From Nitrospirota bacterium (lineage in GTDB: Bacteria; Nitrospirota; Thermodesulfovibrionia; Thermodesulfovibrionales; UBA9159): DNA of 56,549 bases. The DNA lies in NCBI GenBank assembly GCA_023475105.1, contig JAMCWJ010000058.1:1-56549 (forward strand). Direction: 5' to 3'. Every line of letters begins with the position of its first letter. The stretch's first letter is position 1. Positions 1 to 8,671 of the stretch are shown piece by piece. The position numbers were made by a program, and so were the translations under genes. The notes under the pieces were generated by a model that searched no databases, had not been told where the DNA came from, and saw only the letters and a list, made by a program, of their open reading frames with translations.

Positions 1-141
1 AATATTTGTTGTGCCCGAAAACGGATTGTTACTGCACGACAGGGTTATTGACAATAGGAGAAGTGTGAAAATAACAAGGGCTTTTTGGCTCGAAAGCTTT
101 GCCTTGGTCATTGTCCCCCCCCCCCGTAATCCCCACATGAC

Positions 142-270
142 CTACTTCTGATCGACCTTCCCTGAGCCCCCACAGACAGGACAGGGTTTTTCTTTTCCGG
201 GTCCGAGCAAGCCGCTCTCCCTGATCGACCCTTTGCCTTTACATCTCGCACAGGTTACCTTCTTAGGCAT
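142..270 (-). CDS. DnaJ-type zinc-finger miniprotein
   Basis: A 42-residue protein with two CxxCxGxG-type knuckles, CARCKGKG near residues 7-14 and CPVCGGSG near residues 31-38. This is the repeat of the DnaJ cysteine-rich zinc-binding domain without J-domain or substrate-binding parts. The ATG at 268-270 is preceded by an AAGAGGGGG Shine-Dalgarno sequence; an in-frame start further upstream has no comparable site and would add an arginine-rich tail that looks non-coding. Such stand-alone knuckle proteins are common in anaerobes and their clients are unknown. It lies downstream of the acs terminator and is probably transcribed separately. The fold is clear, the role is not. Confidence 0.6.
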   Translation of the reverse strand: MPKKVTCARCKGKGSIRESGLLGPGKEKPCPVCGGSGKVDQK

Positions 271-678
271 ATCTTTTCCCCCTCTTAAAACCTCTCGCTT
301 GAGGCGTACAAGACCAGGATAATAAACTACCCCTCCGCGACCGGACAAGGGGTATTAACTAAAAAATGCCAACTGTCGATCTTCATGAAGTTACACCTTA
401 ACAATTCTACGCAAGAAAATCTATCCGGTAAACACGGTATTTTTCGTATGGGGTCCCAAAAAGGCCGCAGGCTATTTTTTTTCGTTCCTGCATGTCCTTT
501 TTGGCCTTTCCCTCGCCTCAACGACGTTGATAGAACAGACGATATCAATTCTCCACAGGTCCAAAAGGGAAAAAGACGGGACTACGATAGATGTGAATCT
601 TAGCGAACGGTAAATAAGCGCCATAGCTCCTCCCCCTATTGAAATGCTTGCGCCCGAAACAGTCCACAATACCTAAAG
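271..678. other. Intergenic stretch without a recognisable gene
   Basis: No reading frame here has a convincing start, ribosome binding site or composition like its neighbours. Short overlapping frames on both strands around 327-669 look like chance. A C homopolymer near 115-126, left of the miniprotein gene, may be a weak point of the sequence. Confidence 0.4.
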
Positions 679-772
679 GCCGGCCTTGGTGTGAACCAGG
701 AGGAACCTCACCTTAAGTCGAGAACGCCTTAGAAGGTGGGAAAAGCACAGGAGAGATGCGAACAAGGCCGGC
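679..772. repeat. Long-range inverted repeat, possible structured RNA
   Basis: The 10-base arm GCCGGCCTTG (679-688) is exactly complementary to CAAGGCCGGC (763-772). Inside lies a second pair, CACCTT near 710 against AAGGTG near 733, so a two-tier hairpin can form on either strand. It sits beyond the terminator of the acs operon and overlaps no believable gene. I do not recognise a riboswitch class. A decayed intron or mobile-element remnant is possible but not shown. Confidence 0.4.
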
Positions 773-801
773 ATCGCGGAAAACAGTGTCCAGTTGCACA
801 A

Positions 802-834
802 CAAAAAAGCCCCGCAGCAAAAACTGCGGGGCTC
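802..834 (-). terminator. Rho-independent terminator of the acs operon
   Basis: Read on the minus strand, GCCCCGCAG and CTGCGGGGC form a 9-bp GC-rich stem around a TTTTTG loop, followed at once by TTTTTTGTT. It lies about 25 bases past the stop codon of the last acs gene. Confidence 0.9.
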
Positions 835-858
835 CAGCTTCAAATTCCGATCTGTTTC

Positions 859-2859
859 TTAATAGATCCCTAAGTGCGGCTTTGCAGCCTTCTCGATCTC
901 GCGGCGTGCAGCCATATCCATAAGGACCTTCTCCGCCGCGAATTTGCCCGGCTCGTATTTCCTGAGCTTCAGGGCCGCCCTCGCCTTGTCGATGTAGTCG
1001 AGCGCGAGCGCAAGGATCTTCTCAGGATCGGGCTCGAAGTGAAGTGCACCCTTGAACCTCTCGAACCAGACCTCGGTCATGATCCTCGTCACTTCTTTAG
1101 ACGCCTCGACAGGCGACTCGCCGCCGAATATTACCGGCACTCCGGAGACAGCAAAGTACATGCCGATCGAAACCGCCTTTTCAGTTATCCACTCCGGGGC
1201 GATACCGACCGCAGGCATCCCGCCGATCTCATCGGAAAGTCCGCCTTCTTCCGCCATCGCGCTTGCGATAGTGAGGATCCTCGTGTTATCGACACAAGCC
1301 CCGAGGTGCAATATCGGTGGGATACCGATGGCCTCGCACACTTCCCTCAGTCCGGGGCCGGCCTGTTCCAGCGCCATTTCGGGAGTGAGGTAGCCGGCGC
1401 CGCCGCATGCAGCAGAACTGCAGCCCGTCGATACGATCAGGACGTCCCTCTTGATCAGCTCCGTAGCAAGGAATTTGTGAACACCCGTAGACGGGAACCT
1501 CGGACTGTCACAACCAGCAAGGCCGACGACTCCGCGGATCCTTCCTGCCATGATGGCGTCATTGAGAGGCCTGAAAGAACCCCTCCATCTTCCACCCTGC
1601 ATGTATTCGATATATTCATGAGAGAAACCTGCGACCACCGGGAACTTCTCGGTAACGTGGCTTCCCTTCTTCGTCCTGTTCGGATAGTTGTCGATCGCAA
1701 TCTTCACGATCTGCCTCGCGATGTCCTTGGCATGATGCTCGTCGAACTGGATATGCATCGCACCGGGAATCTTCACCTTTTCTGCGGTCGTAATGACCTT
1801 CGTATGGAACTTCTTCGCCACATCCACGATCGCAGGCATGATGCACTGAATATCGACAGTGAAGGCATCGATAAGCCCCGTCATAATCGCAGGCTCCTGG
1901 TTCGTAAAGCCGCCCGCCGTCGGAATGCCGTGCCTCATCAGGACTTCGTTGGCTGTGCAGCACATGCCGCCGAGGTTGATCCCCTTCGCACCCTTCGACT
2001 TCGCGTACTCGATCAGTTCGGGCTCGGCCACCACGTCCACCATAGTCTCGGCAAGTGACGGCTCGTGTCCATGCACCACGATGTTCACCTCGTCCTCTGT
2101 GAAGATTCCGAGACTCGCCTCGGCCTTGACCGGCATCGGTGTGCCGAAAAGAATATCGGTCACTTCGGTCGAGATCATGCTGCCGCCCCAACCGTTCGCG
2201 ACGGCGTTTCTCAGCCCATGCAGCAGGATCGAGTCGGGGTCGGCATCCATACCCATGGTGGTCCTGTCGAGGGTTTCGGCAACCTCCCTGTCAATGCCCC
2301 TCGGCACGATCCCCCACTTCTTCCACCTCTCCTGGGTCTTCTTCGGGGCCCTCCTGATGAAGTTCATCTCACCCCTCTGCCTCCCGTAGTCTTCAAGCAG
2401 CTTGTTGCCCACGTCCTTCGCGACGTCGAGCACCGGCCTTCCCTCAAATTCGATGTCGAGGATTCCGGCGATCTTGTATAGTTTCCTTACGTCCTTGATC
2501 TGGAAGTCCTTCGTCTCGCCGTTGGCCACCGCCAGAAGCGTAAAGACCATGTCCCTTCCGTGATCGCCGTGACATGCGGTCCCGCCCGCAGCCATCCTCA
2601 CGATGTTCCTCGCCGAGATCGTTGCAAGGGTAGCGCCGCATATCCCTTTCATCGTGTCGGCGTCTTTTCCGACAAACCTGCACGGGCCCATGTGGCAGAC
2701 CTTACAGCACGCGCCGCTATGTCCGATCGGGCAGGGCTTCATTTTGTCGGCCCTATCGAAACAGGTTCCTATGTCCTGGGACATGCCCCATTCAATTATC
2801 TCCTGGGCCGGGGCGCTCGCGCTCCTCGCTTTTTTTCCCTTTTTCTCTTCACTTGCCAT
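859..2859 (-). CDS. acsA: Carbon monoxide dehydrogenase catalytic subunit of CODH/ACS
   Basis: A 666-residue Ni-Fe-S carbon monoxide dehydrogenase that reduces CO2 to CO for acetyl-CoA synthase. The N-terminal cysteine cluster CFDRADKMKPCPIGH continues into CCKVCHMGPCRF, the ligands of the shared D and B iron-sulfur clusters; GMCCTANE, GCDSPRFPSTG and STGCSSAACGGAGY hold further cluster-C-type cysteines. Length fits AcsA/CooS. The start is the ATG at 2857-2859, preceded by GGAGGACAAT; an upstream in-frame ATG would add 12 residues and has no such site. It is the last gene of acsEDCBA and is followed by a terminator. The pairing with acsB shows an anabolic or acetyl-CoA-cleaving role rather than stand-alone CO oxidation. 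No cooC or cooF lies beside it. Confidence 0.96.
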   Translation of the reverse strand: MASEEKKGKKARSASAPAQEIIEWGMSQDIGTCFDRADKMKPCPIGHSGACCKVCHMGPCRFVGKDADTMKGICGATLATISARNIVRMAAGGTACHGDHGRDMVFTLLAVANGETKDFQIKDVRKLYKIAGILDIEFEGRPVLDVAKDVGNKLLEDYGRQRGEMNFIRRAPKKTQERWKKWGIVPRGIDREVAETLDRTTMGMDADPDSILLHGLRNAVANGWGGSMISTEVTDILFGTPMPVKAEASLGIFTEDEVNIVVHGHEPSLAETMVDVVAEPELIEYAKSKGAKGINLGGMCCTANEVLMRHGIPTAGGFTNQEPAIMTGLIDAFTVDIQCIMPAIVDVAKKFHTKVITTAEKVKIPGAMHIQFDEHHAKDIARQIVKIAIDNYPNRTKKGSHVTEKFPVVAGFSHEYIEYMQGGRWRGSFRPLNDAIMAGRIRGVVGLAGCDSPRFPSTGVHKFLATELIKRDVLIVSTGCSSAACGGAGYLTPEMALEQAGPGLREVCEAIGIPPILHLGACVDNTRILTIASAMAEEGGLSDEIGGMPAVGIAPEWITEKAVSIGMYFAVSGVPVIFGGESPVEASKEVTRIMTEVWFERFKGALHFEPDPEKILALALDYIDKARAALKLRKYEPGKFAAEKVLMDMAARREIEKAAKPHLGIY

Positions 2860-2901
2860 ATTGTCCTCCAAATTTTTCGTTAAATGTAACCGCACGGTCT
2901 C

Positions 2902-5100
2902 TTACAGCATCGGGTCCATCGCCAGCGCGGGATGGCCCACGTTTGTAAGGTGTTCGAGAAGTTTCTCGGAATCTTCACATATGGTCTCATCGGCGATCTT
3001 GTCGAGGAGGCCGGCTACTCCCTCCTCTTCAGCCCTCTTCTTGAAATCCTCAGCTATCCTCTCCTTCAACGACTTCGGCATCCAGACGATCCTCTTGATC
3101 CCGCCGTCGCCGAAGAGGAACTTCTTGCTCGATATAAAGTTCACGCCGACGCCCATGAACCCCGGGGTTTGCGCCCCTCCGCCTACTGTGCCGGCCAGGG
3201 TCGAGAACTTCATGCCGATCGGCGTCATCCCGGTGTGCCCTCTATGTACTATCATTACACCATTTGCCTCCGGAATGATCGCGATGATGCACTCGAAGCA
3301 CCCGCACGACGTCATAGGGTTTTCCATTATGGTGTAAAGGTTAAGTGTCTCTACAGCGCCTCCCGTAGCCTTCTTGAGGTATTCGTCCGATCCGGTATAA
3401 CGGCCGTATTTCGTATCCAGGCATTCCCCTTTGGCGATCGGTTGGTTTCCGCCGGTAGGGTCGATCTCGTACGCTGCCTTTCCGTCGAGCCAGTTGTATG
3501 CCCCGCAGAGACCGAGTCTCTCAGGGGTTATCACGCAGACATGACTCGGCGCGAAAGACTGGCAGAGCAGGCAGGAGTAAAAAGTGTCGACTGCTTCGTC
3601 GGTGAGGCTTCCGAGTCTCTGGTCGCGCTCCCTGTAAGCTACTCTTGCCTCCTCCAGATGCTTCTTTACATCCTGCTCGTCTATGAAAAGAGTCACCTGC
3701 ACCTTGTCGACGATCGACCTGAACCTGTGGTGCGTCATCGTGGCGTTCAAGACGCCGAGATGTTCGAGCGTGAAACCCTCTTTCTTGGCGTTGTTGCCGA
3801 TCCTTACCCAGTTGATGTCACGCTGCCCCATATGCCAGACACCCTGGGCCTCGTTAATGTTGGAATGTATCTTTCTCTCGAAGACGGATTCAAAGTCCTT
3901 CTGCATCTTTCTGCCGGCAACCTCGATCAGTATGCCGAGGGGAAGCTGTCCGCCCTTTTCATAGCGCTCCCGGGCGTTTTCACCGACAATGATGATCTTG
4001 TTGTCCTCGATCTCTTCCATCTCTCGCATCTTCACCAACTCGAAGGCAGGAGTTCTCTGGCCTCCGAACTCGATGAAGGTATCTTCCTTCCTGATCCTCT
4101 CCCCTTCGAAGGCGGGACCATACGCCACGGGGATGGGCGGCTTTTCGACCGTGATCTTCAGTCCCCTCATCTCGATCGCCTTCTGCACGATCTTGGTGTG
4201 ATCGAACTCCTTGTCGACCTCTTCGTAGGTGCAGACGCCGGTCGGGTGGATAACCGGGACGTCCGTATCCCCTATCGCAGGAAATCCCATATTGATTGCC
4301 CCTGCCCCGGTCGTCCACTTGATGTCATCGAGCGGACCGAGGACGATCGCAAAGGCGAAGACCCTGTCCTTCTGGTATTTCAGATGTCCCTTGAAGTCCG
4401 CGGGCTTCTTGCCGCCGAAGATGAGGGACGCCCTAATCGCCCAGTCGAGGGCATACAACGTATGTTCCGTGTCCGGTCCGAGCGGCACGATTCTCGAATC
4501 CCATCCGAGCTCGACGCCCTTCCTGAGGAGTTGCTTCGTTACGCTGTCGCCGTTAGACTGTCCGGAAAGGAAGGTCAGAATGTTCTTCTCCTGAAGCTCC
4601 CTCACAATATTCACCGCGATATCGTCGGTGGGCGCCGCGCCGATAATCGCCGCAAATCCCGGCATCGTGCCGTCGACGAGCTGAATGCCGAGGTTTCTCT
4701 GGATGGTGTCCGATATAAAGCCGTTATACACATAGCCCGTTTCCGGGTCTTTGCAGGGCTCGAGCCCGTAGATGTACCTGATCGCAAGGATGATCTCCTC
4801 TGCGAAAAGTGTCGCCATCCCGGAATCGAGCGCTTCGCCTAAGTAGGGTTTCCATACCTTGTCTTCCGGTTCGTCATGCAAAAGCTCTTTCGCAAAACCG
4901 AGCGCGGCCTTCATGTCCCCGAGAGTTTTCACCGGAAAAGCGGTCATTGCGTAAATCATCGGAAGATAAAACGCCGTATCGGGGAACTCGAACGGCAGGT
5001 CCTTGCCTTTCTCCGCTATCGCTTTTTCGAGCATTTCCTCTGCCTGGGCAACGAGGGTTTTCGCCCCCCGTATGGCTGCAGATGCTATCAACTTGGACAT
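2902..5100 (-). CDS. acsB: Acetyl-CoA synthase subunit of CODH/ACS
   Basis: A 732-residue full-length bacterial acetyl-CoA synthase (alpha subunit). It joins CO, a methyl group from the corrinoid protein and CoA at the Ni-Ni-[4Fe4S] A-cluster. The motif CLLCQSFAPSHVCVITPERL followed by GLCGAYNW, and the later CGCFEC, supply the A-cluster cysteines. The full length includes the N-terminal CODH-docking region that archaeal versions lack. GGAGGTCAGG lies directly before the ATG. It is followed by acsA after 42 bases. The 104-base gap to acsC holds a dyad and a likely internal promoter, so acsB-acsA may be adjustable separately from the upstream part of the operon. Confidence 0.97.
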   Translation of the reverse strand: MSKLIASAAIRGAKTLVAQAEEMLEKAIAEKGKDLPFEFPDTAFYLPMIYAMTAFPVKTLGDMKAALGFAKELLHDEPEDKVWKPYLGEALDSGMATLFAEEIILAIRYIYGLEPCKDPETGYVYNGFISDTIQRNLGIQLVDGTMPGFAAIIGAAPTDDIAVNIVRELQEKNILTFLSGQSNGDSVTKQLLRKGVELGWDSRIVPLGPDTEHTLYALDWAIRASLIFGGKKPADFKGHLKYQKDRVFAFAIVLGPLDDIKWTTGAGAINMGFPAIGDTDVPVIHPTGVCTYEEVDKEFDHTKIVQKAIEMRGLKITVEKPPIPVAYGPAFEGERIRKEDTFIEFGGQRTPAFELVKMREMEEIEDNKIIIVGENARERYEKGGQLPLGILIEVAGRKMQKDFESVFERKIHSNINEAQGVWHMGQRDINWVRIGNNAKKEGFTLEHLGVLNATMTHHRFRSIVDKVQVTLFIDEQDVKKHLEEARVAYRERDQRLGSLTDEAVDTFYSCLLCQSFAPSHVCVITPERLGLCGAYNWLDGKAAYEIDPTGGNQPIAKGECLDTKYGRYTGSDEYLKKATGGAVETLNLYTIMENPMTSCGCFECIIAIIPEANGVMIVHRGHTGMTPIGMKFSTLAGTVGGGAQTPGFMGVGVNFISSKKFLFGDGGIKRIVWMPKSLKERIAEDFKKRAEEEGVAGLLDKIADETICEDSEKLLEHLTNVGHPALAMDPML

Positions 5101-5129
5101 CCTGACCTCCTGATTTCTGTTTGTTTAAT

Positions 5130-5157
5130 TTTATACAATGTTTATTGTATAAATCAA
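5130..5157 (-). promoter_or_regulatory. Internal promoter overlapped by a 9-bp-arm dyad before acsB
   Basis: The perfect inverted repeat TTATACAAT-GTTT-ATTGTATAA covers 5131-5152. On the minus strand a -35-like TTGATT (5157-5152) and a -10-like TATAAA (5135-5130) are 16 bases apart, so the dyad fills the spacer and the -10. This is the geometry of a repressor operator. The predicted start lies about 25 bases before the acsB ATG. A weak AT-rich hairpin in the operon mRNA is the alternative reading. Confidence 0.5.
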
Positions 5158-5204
5158 TTTATCACTCCGGATTTTTCTGTCAACAGGGCTGCGGCGAATC
5201 CCTG

Positions 5205-6545
5205 CTAGGCCCTTGATTTCAGGAACGCAGGGATTCCGTTCGCCTCCCTAGGTCCCACGGTCACCTTCCATCCGGGAAGCTTGTCTTCAATGGCCCCGCT
5301 CAGGATCGCGACGTACCCCGGAATAATCAACTCCTTGTTCTTCACCTCATTCTCGATGCCGCTCTCGAGAATAAACTGCGAGATCTTCGATGCAGTGAAC
5401 TTCCCCGCGGCCCATGCGGTCAGCACCGAAAGTCCTTCGCTGTCCATAACCGCAAGCCGGCAAGGGACCTTGCTGTTTTCGACTTCACCCGACACGATAA
5501 AATAGGTGAGGGAGAAGTTCGTCGTGATCATCAGGGGGGATTCAGGGGTCGGCTCCCCGACCTTGTAAATCTTCTGCTCCACCTGCATCGGTACCTGCGG
5601 GTCGGTGTAGATGTTCTGCCTGCAGGTGAAAAGCGCGAGGTTCTTCCACTTTTCGACTTTACTGAGCACTACGATCGCTGCATATTTCGCTACCCCGAGC
5701 GTTGCGATCAGGGTTTCGAGCATCCCCTCTTCCCTCTGGGCAAGGGTGATCACCGGATATCCCAGCGCCTTGAAGTTCTTCTTGATCGCAGCCCTTCTTA
5801 TCAGCGTGTTGTTCTCGATGATCTCTTTTGCGCTCCGGGCGCCGCTGTCGATGACCATGTCCTCCACGCCGAGCGATTTGATCTTTTCGGTGAGTGCGGC
5901 AAGAGCATCGAGTCCCCTTGCGGATACGCCGAGAATAGCCTTGTAGGTCTTCGCAACATTCGCCATTGCTTCGGCATTGCTCTCGTCCGCGCCGAAGAGG
6001 ACCGGTTTCTTGTCGGCCACAATCTTCAGCCCTGCATCTGCCGCTGCAGCATTCGAAGTGGAAAGAATCAGAGGCACCTCCGGCGCCTTTGCAGCCACAG
6101 CCTTTACTGCGGCTTCAAACCGTCCCGGATCGTTCGAGGCATTGCTTACAAAAATCGCGTCGATCCTCAGTTTCTGCCCTACCCTATCGATTTCGGAGGC
6201 CGCCACTGCGGCGACGATGCCGTCTATCTCGCTGTCTGCCGTCGTGTCCTTAATCTCGACCGCAAAGGCACAGGGGTTCACAAACTTCTTCTCATGACGG
6301 AAAAGCACTGTCTCCTCACCCATCTTCACGCTCTTCGGACCTGTCCCGAACGTAATCGGCCTGACAGGAGGCGCAGACGCCTCGCCGAGAATCCGTTTCG
6401 CCTCCTCGGAAACATCGGGGCATGCGTCGAGGGACGCCTGCCTCTGGGCAAGTTTCATTGCGAAGGCGAGACACGTGGGATGACCGCACTTCTTGCAGTT
6501 CGTTTTCGGAAGTAACTTGAATATCTCAACGCCTGATAACGCCAT
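5205..6545 (-). CDS. acsC: Corrinoid iron-sulfur protein large subunit
   Basis: A 446-residue gamma subunit of the corrinoid iron-sulfur protein, which carries the methyl group on cobalamin from methyltetrahydrofolate to acetyl-CoA synthase. The N-terminus has the [4Fe4S] signature TNCKKCGHPTCLAFA followed by a fourth Cys in LDACPDVSE. The rest matches the TIM-barrel and C-terminal cobalamin-binding parts of AcsC in length and order. The ATG at 6543-6545 follows GGGAGGATAGAG. acsD ends 12 bases upstream, so the two subunits are made from one message, as expected for an obligate heterodimer. Confidence 0.95.
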   Translation of the reverse strand: MALSGVEIFKLLPKTNCKKCGHPTCLAFAMKLAQRQASLDACPDVSEEAKRILGEASAPPVRPITFGTGPKSVKMGEETVLFRHEKKFVNPCAFAVEIKDTTADSEIDGIVAAVAASEIDRVGQKLRIDAIFVSNASNDPGRFEAAVKAVAAKAPEVPLILSTSNAAAADAGLKIVADKKPVLFGADESNAEAMANVAKTYKAILGVSARGLDALAALTEKIKSLGVEDMVIDSGARSAKEIIENNTLIRRAAIKKNFKALGYPVITLAQREEGMLETLIATLGVAKYAAIVVLSKVEKWKNLALFTCRQNIYTDPQVPMQVEQKIYKVGEPTPESPLMITTNFSLTYFIVSGEVENSKVPCRLAVMDSEGLSVLTAWAAGKFTASKISQFILESGIENEVKNKELIIPGYVAILSGAIEDKLPGWKVTVGPREANGIPAFLKSRA

Positions 6546-6557
6546 CTCTATCCTCCC

Positions 6558-7496
6558 TTACATTAACTCGTCAATGAAGTTTTCTACCGCCTTGACCGCA
6601 CGCGGGTGCCTCATGATCAGAAGCTCCGCACCCGCGACCATCAGCGCGCCGGCCGTCACCGTTTCCCATGCGATGCCCCTCTCTTCGAGAGAGCCCCAAT
6701 AAGGGAGGTCCGCTTCGGGGGCTTGCGTCTCCTTCACCTTCCAGACGTACATCCCGACATCACCGAGCATCGGGGGCTGCATCGTCGCGTCGTTCTGCGT
6801 GAGCGCCGCAAGCCGTATCCTCTCCATAACGGAATAGGTATACTCCAGTCCGTAGCCCAGGGCCGAACACATGGGGTCCGTGATCAGTTTCTCTTTATCG
6901 AACCCCATCTGAGTAATAAGGATATTAAGTTGTTTCGATAGATTGATATCGAGTTCCGACATGGCGATCAGTTTGTGGTGGTTCGCCATAGCCGCGGCCG
7001 CGATCGTCTTGTAGTTCGCCTCCTGCGCCTTTCCTATGACACAGTTCTTATCTTTCGCCGCCTCCGCAACGGCAACGAGTACCGCGGCATCTTTTTCGAC
7101 ATGGTTGCTGCCGAGTATTATCAAGGGAATATTTATGGAAGAAAGAACGTCCTTGACTATCTTTGCCGCCTCCTCAGGGGAACGGTTTTCCCTGTCGGGA
7201 TGGGTGCCGATGAGCCTCAGTGCGATCGCCTTCGCCTTCAACTCGTTCTGACAGTGCTTTGCCCAGGTCACCGGATCCCCTGAAACGCCTTCGTAGACTT
7301 TCCTGACGGTCTCCGGCCAGTCTTCGGGCGGAATGTCCTGTATTTCGTAAGCGATCACGGGCCTGTTGGGCGCATTTCCTTCGAAAGAATGAAAGGAGAG
7401 GACATTTTCTCCTCCGAAGACAGCGCTCTGGTCCGCGCCTATTGCAATCTGAAAAACCTTTCCCGGATACGTTTCCTTCGGTGCCGCAAAAGCCAT
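6558..7496 (-). CDS. acsD: Corrinoid iron-sulfur protein small subunit
   Basis: A 312-residue delta subunit of the corrinoid iron-sulfur protein, a TIM barrel that pairs with AcsC and helps hold the corrinoid. Typical AcsD stretches are visible: GGENVLSFHSFEG near the N-terminus, PVTWAKHCQNELKA, and the C-terminal AGAELLIMRHPRA. CAGGAGGTATGAA precedes the start. Its place between acsE and acsC is the usual bacterial order. Confidence 0.95.
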   Translation of the reverse strand: MAFAAPKETYPGKVFQIAIGADQSAVFGGENVLSFHSFEGNAPNRPVIAYEIQDIPPEDWPETVRKVYEGVSGDPVTWAKHCQNELKAKAIALRLIGTHPDRENRSPEEAAKIVKDVLSSINIPLIILGSNHVEKDAAVLVAVAEAAKDKNCVIGKAQEANYKTIAAAAMANHHKLIAMSELDINLSKQLNILITQMGFDKEKLITDPMCSALGYGLEYTYSVMERIRLAALTQNDATMQPPMLGDVGMYVWKVKETQAPEADLPYWGSLEERGIAWETVTAGALMVAGAELLIMRHPRAVKAVENFIDELM

Positions 7497-7514
7497 TTCA
7501 TACCTCCTGAATAG

Positions 7515-7568
7515 ATAGGTTGAGGTTGAGGCTGAGGTTCAAAAATATCTTAACCCTAAGCTTAACCT
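7515..7568. repeat. Short degenerate tandem repeat between acsE and acsD
   Basis: The gap contains iterated GGTTGAGGTTGAGGCTGAGG followed by TTAACCCTAAGCTTAACC. On the coding strand this is a run of CCTCAACC-like hexamer-scale units. It is low-complexity spacer sequence with no gene or clear terminator. Confidence 0.4.
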
Positions 7569-7582
7569 TGCCCTGAGTTTTT

Positions 7583-8440
7583 TTACATTTCCAGATACGA
7601 ATGCGCGTACAGCGTCCTCCCCATTATCACATCGAGGGTCTTGCTTATCTCCAACATTTTCTTCGTATCAGAGAGTTGCTTTCCCGCCAGGACATCAGCC
7701 ACCAGAGCCTTCTCATTCACAGCCTCCGCCATCTCATGGGAATCGGCAATGGCCGCACTCAAGCCGGCGTCGGTCAACAGCAGGTAGAAATACTTGTTCA
7801 GGACCGGCCTGAGCGTCTTCGGGCACCCATTCGATATATTGCTGAGACCGACGACTGTTTTCATAGGAGGATCGTTCATCTCCTGGAACATACCGATCGC
7901 TTTGATGACGTGGCGCGCGTGGTCCTGTGAAGTGGCTATTTGCAGCACGAGAGGATCGAGAAAGAGGTCTTCAAGAGGAACTCCGTATTCCATTGCACGC
8001 CCCATGATCTCGGCGGCAATGACACACCGTTCCTCCGCGTCCGCCGGGAGTCCGCCCTTGCCGACCGTAAGGCCTATAACCTGGGCGTTGTACTTTGCCC
8101 CGAGCTCGAGGATCGGGAATCTCTCAGGGTCGTTGGAAGTGGAGTTGATCAACGCCCTGCCCCACTGGTTGTTATGAGCCTTCAATCCCGCCTCGATAGC
8201 CCTGGAATTCGTTGTGTCGAGACATACAGGGAGGGGAACGACCTCCTGTATGGTCGTGACCATCCATCGCATAAGGTCCTCGCCCCCGTCTTCAGCAGGA
8301 CCGATATTGGCATCGATCATACCCGATCCTTCCTTCCATTGCCTTATTGCTATCTCCTGGATCGGACCCTTGTCCTTCTTCATCATGGCCTCTCTCACTC
8401 GTTTTGCGATGATACTCAGTTTCTCTCCGATGATAAGCAT
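7583..8440 (-). CDS. acsE: Methyltetrahydrofolate:corrinoid iron-sulfur protein methyltransferase
   Basis: A 285-residue pterin-binding TIM-barrel methyltransferase that moves the methyl group of methyltetrahydrofolate to the cobalt of AcsCD. The pterin-binding features IDANIGPAED, PLPVCLDTTNS and INSTSNDPER are present. It is the first gene of the operon, preceded by AAGGAGTCTCCTGAT. No methyl-branch genes (fhs, folD, metF) lie in the window, so the folate branch must be encoded elsewhere. Confidence 0.95.
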   Translation of the reverse strand: MLIIGEKLSIIAKRVREAMMKKDKGPIQEIAIRQWKEGSGMIDANIGPAEDGGEDLMRWMVTTIQEVVPLPVCLDTTNSRAIEAGLKAHNNQWGRALINSTSNDPERFPILELGAKYNAQVIGLTVGKGGLPADAEERCVIAAEIMGRAMEYGVPLEDLFLDPLVLQIATSQDHARHVIKAIGMFQEMNDPPMKTVVGLSNISNGCPKTLRPVLNKYFYLLLTDAGLSAAIADSHEMAEAVNEKALVADVLAGKQLSDTKKMLEISKTLDVIMGRTLYAHSYLEM

Positions 8441-8519
8441 ATCAGGAGACTCCTTTCATGTTGTTATGTATGCGATTTTATCACTGCGCTGATGCTGTGC
8501 GTCATAAATCCCTTCACTT

Positions 8520-8594
8520 CGATTGTCATTCCGGCTTGACCCAGCATCCAGTCTTGCCGGGCTGGATTCCCGCTCTTACGGGAACGACGGCTTC
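8520..8594. repeat. Dispersed palindromic repeat (MITE/REP-like)
   Basis: The segment from GTCATTCCGGCTTGACCC to CGCTCTTACGGGAACGAC has complementary ends (GTCATTCC.. / ..GGGAACGAC) and an inner CATCCAG / CTGGAT pair. It resembles a type of intergenic inverted repeat found in many environmental bacterial genomes. Only one copy is seen in this window, so its repeat status rests on recall. Confidence 0.5.
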
Positions 8595-8651
8595 GGAACA
8601 AAAAGCTAAGGAAGTATCGGACGCAATATACTGGGAACACTAAAAATTAAC

Positions 8652-8671
8652 ATAAAATCGCTAGATTTTAT
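8652..8671. promoter_or_regulatory. AT-rich 8-bp-arm palindrome between acs and pilin operons
   Basis: ATAAAATC-GCTA-GATTTTAT is a perfect inverted repeat in the region between the leftward acs operon and the rightward pilin operon. It could be an operator for either. It has no T-run on either side that would make it a terminator. Confidence 0.35.

Noticed and set aside
115..126. Poly-C tract as a phase-variation site
   Set aside because: It lies outside any reading frame or promoter I can identify, so a slippage effect on a gene is not supported.
679..790. Cobalamin riboswitch near the corrinoid-dependent operon
   Set aside because: It is downstream of the operon's terminator, and the conserved B12-box GCCACTG pattern is absent.
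874..2058. A 394-codon open frame opposite acsA
   Set aside because: Antisense to conserved metal-site coding sequence, with Arg/His-rich composition typical of a shadow frame.
2932..4842. A 636-codon open frame opposite acsB
   Set aside because: It is antisense to a fully supported acsB, has no ribosome binding site and no recognisable domain. Long shadow frames are expected opposite GC-biased genes.
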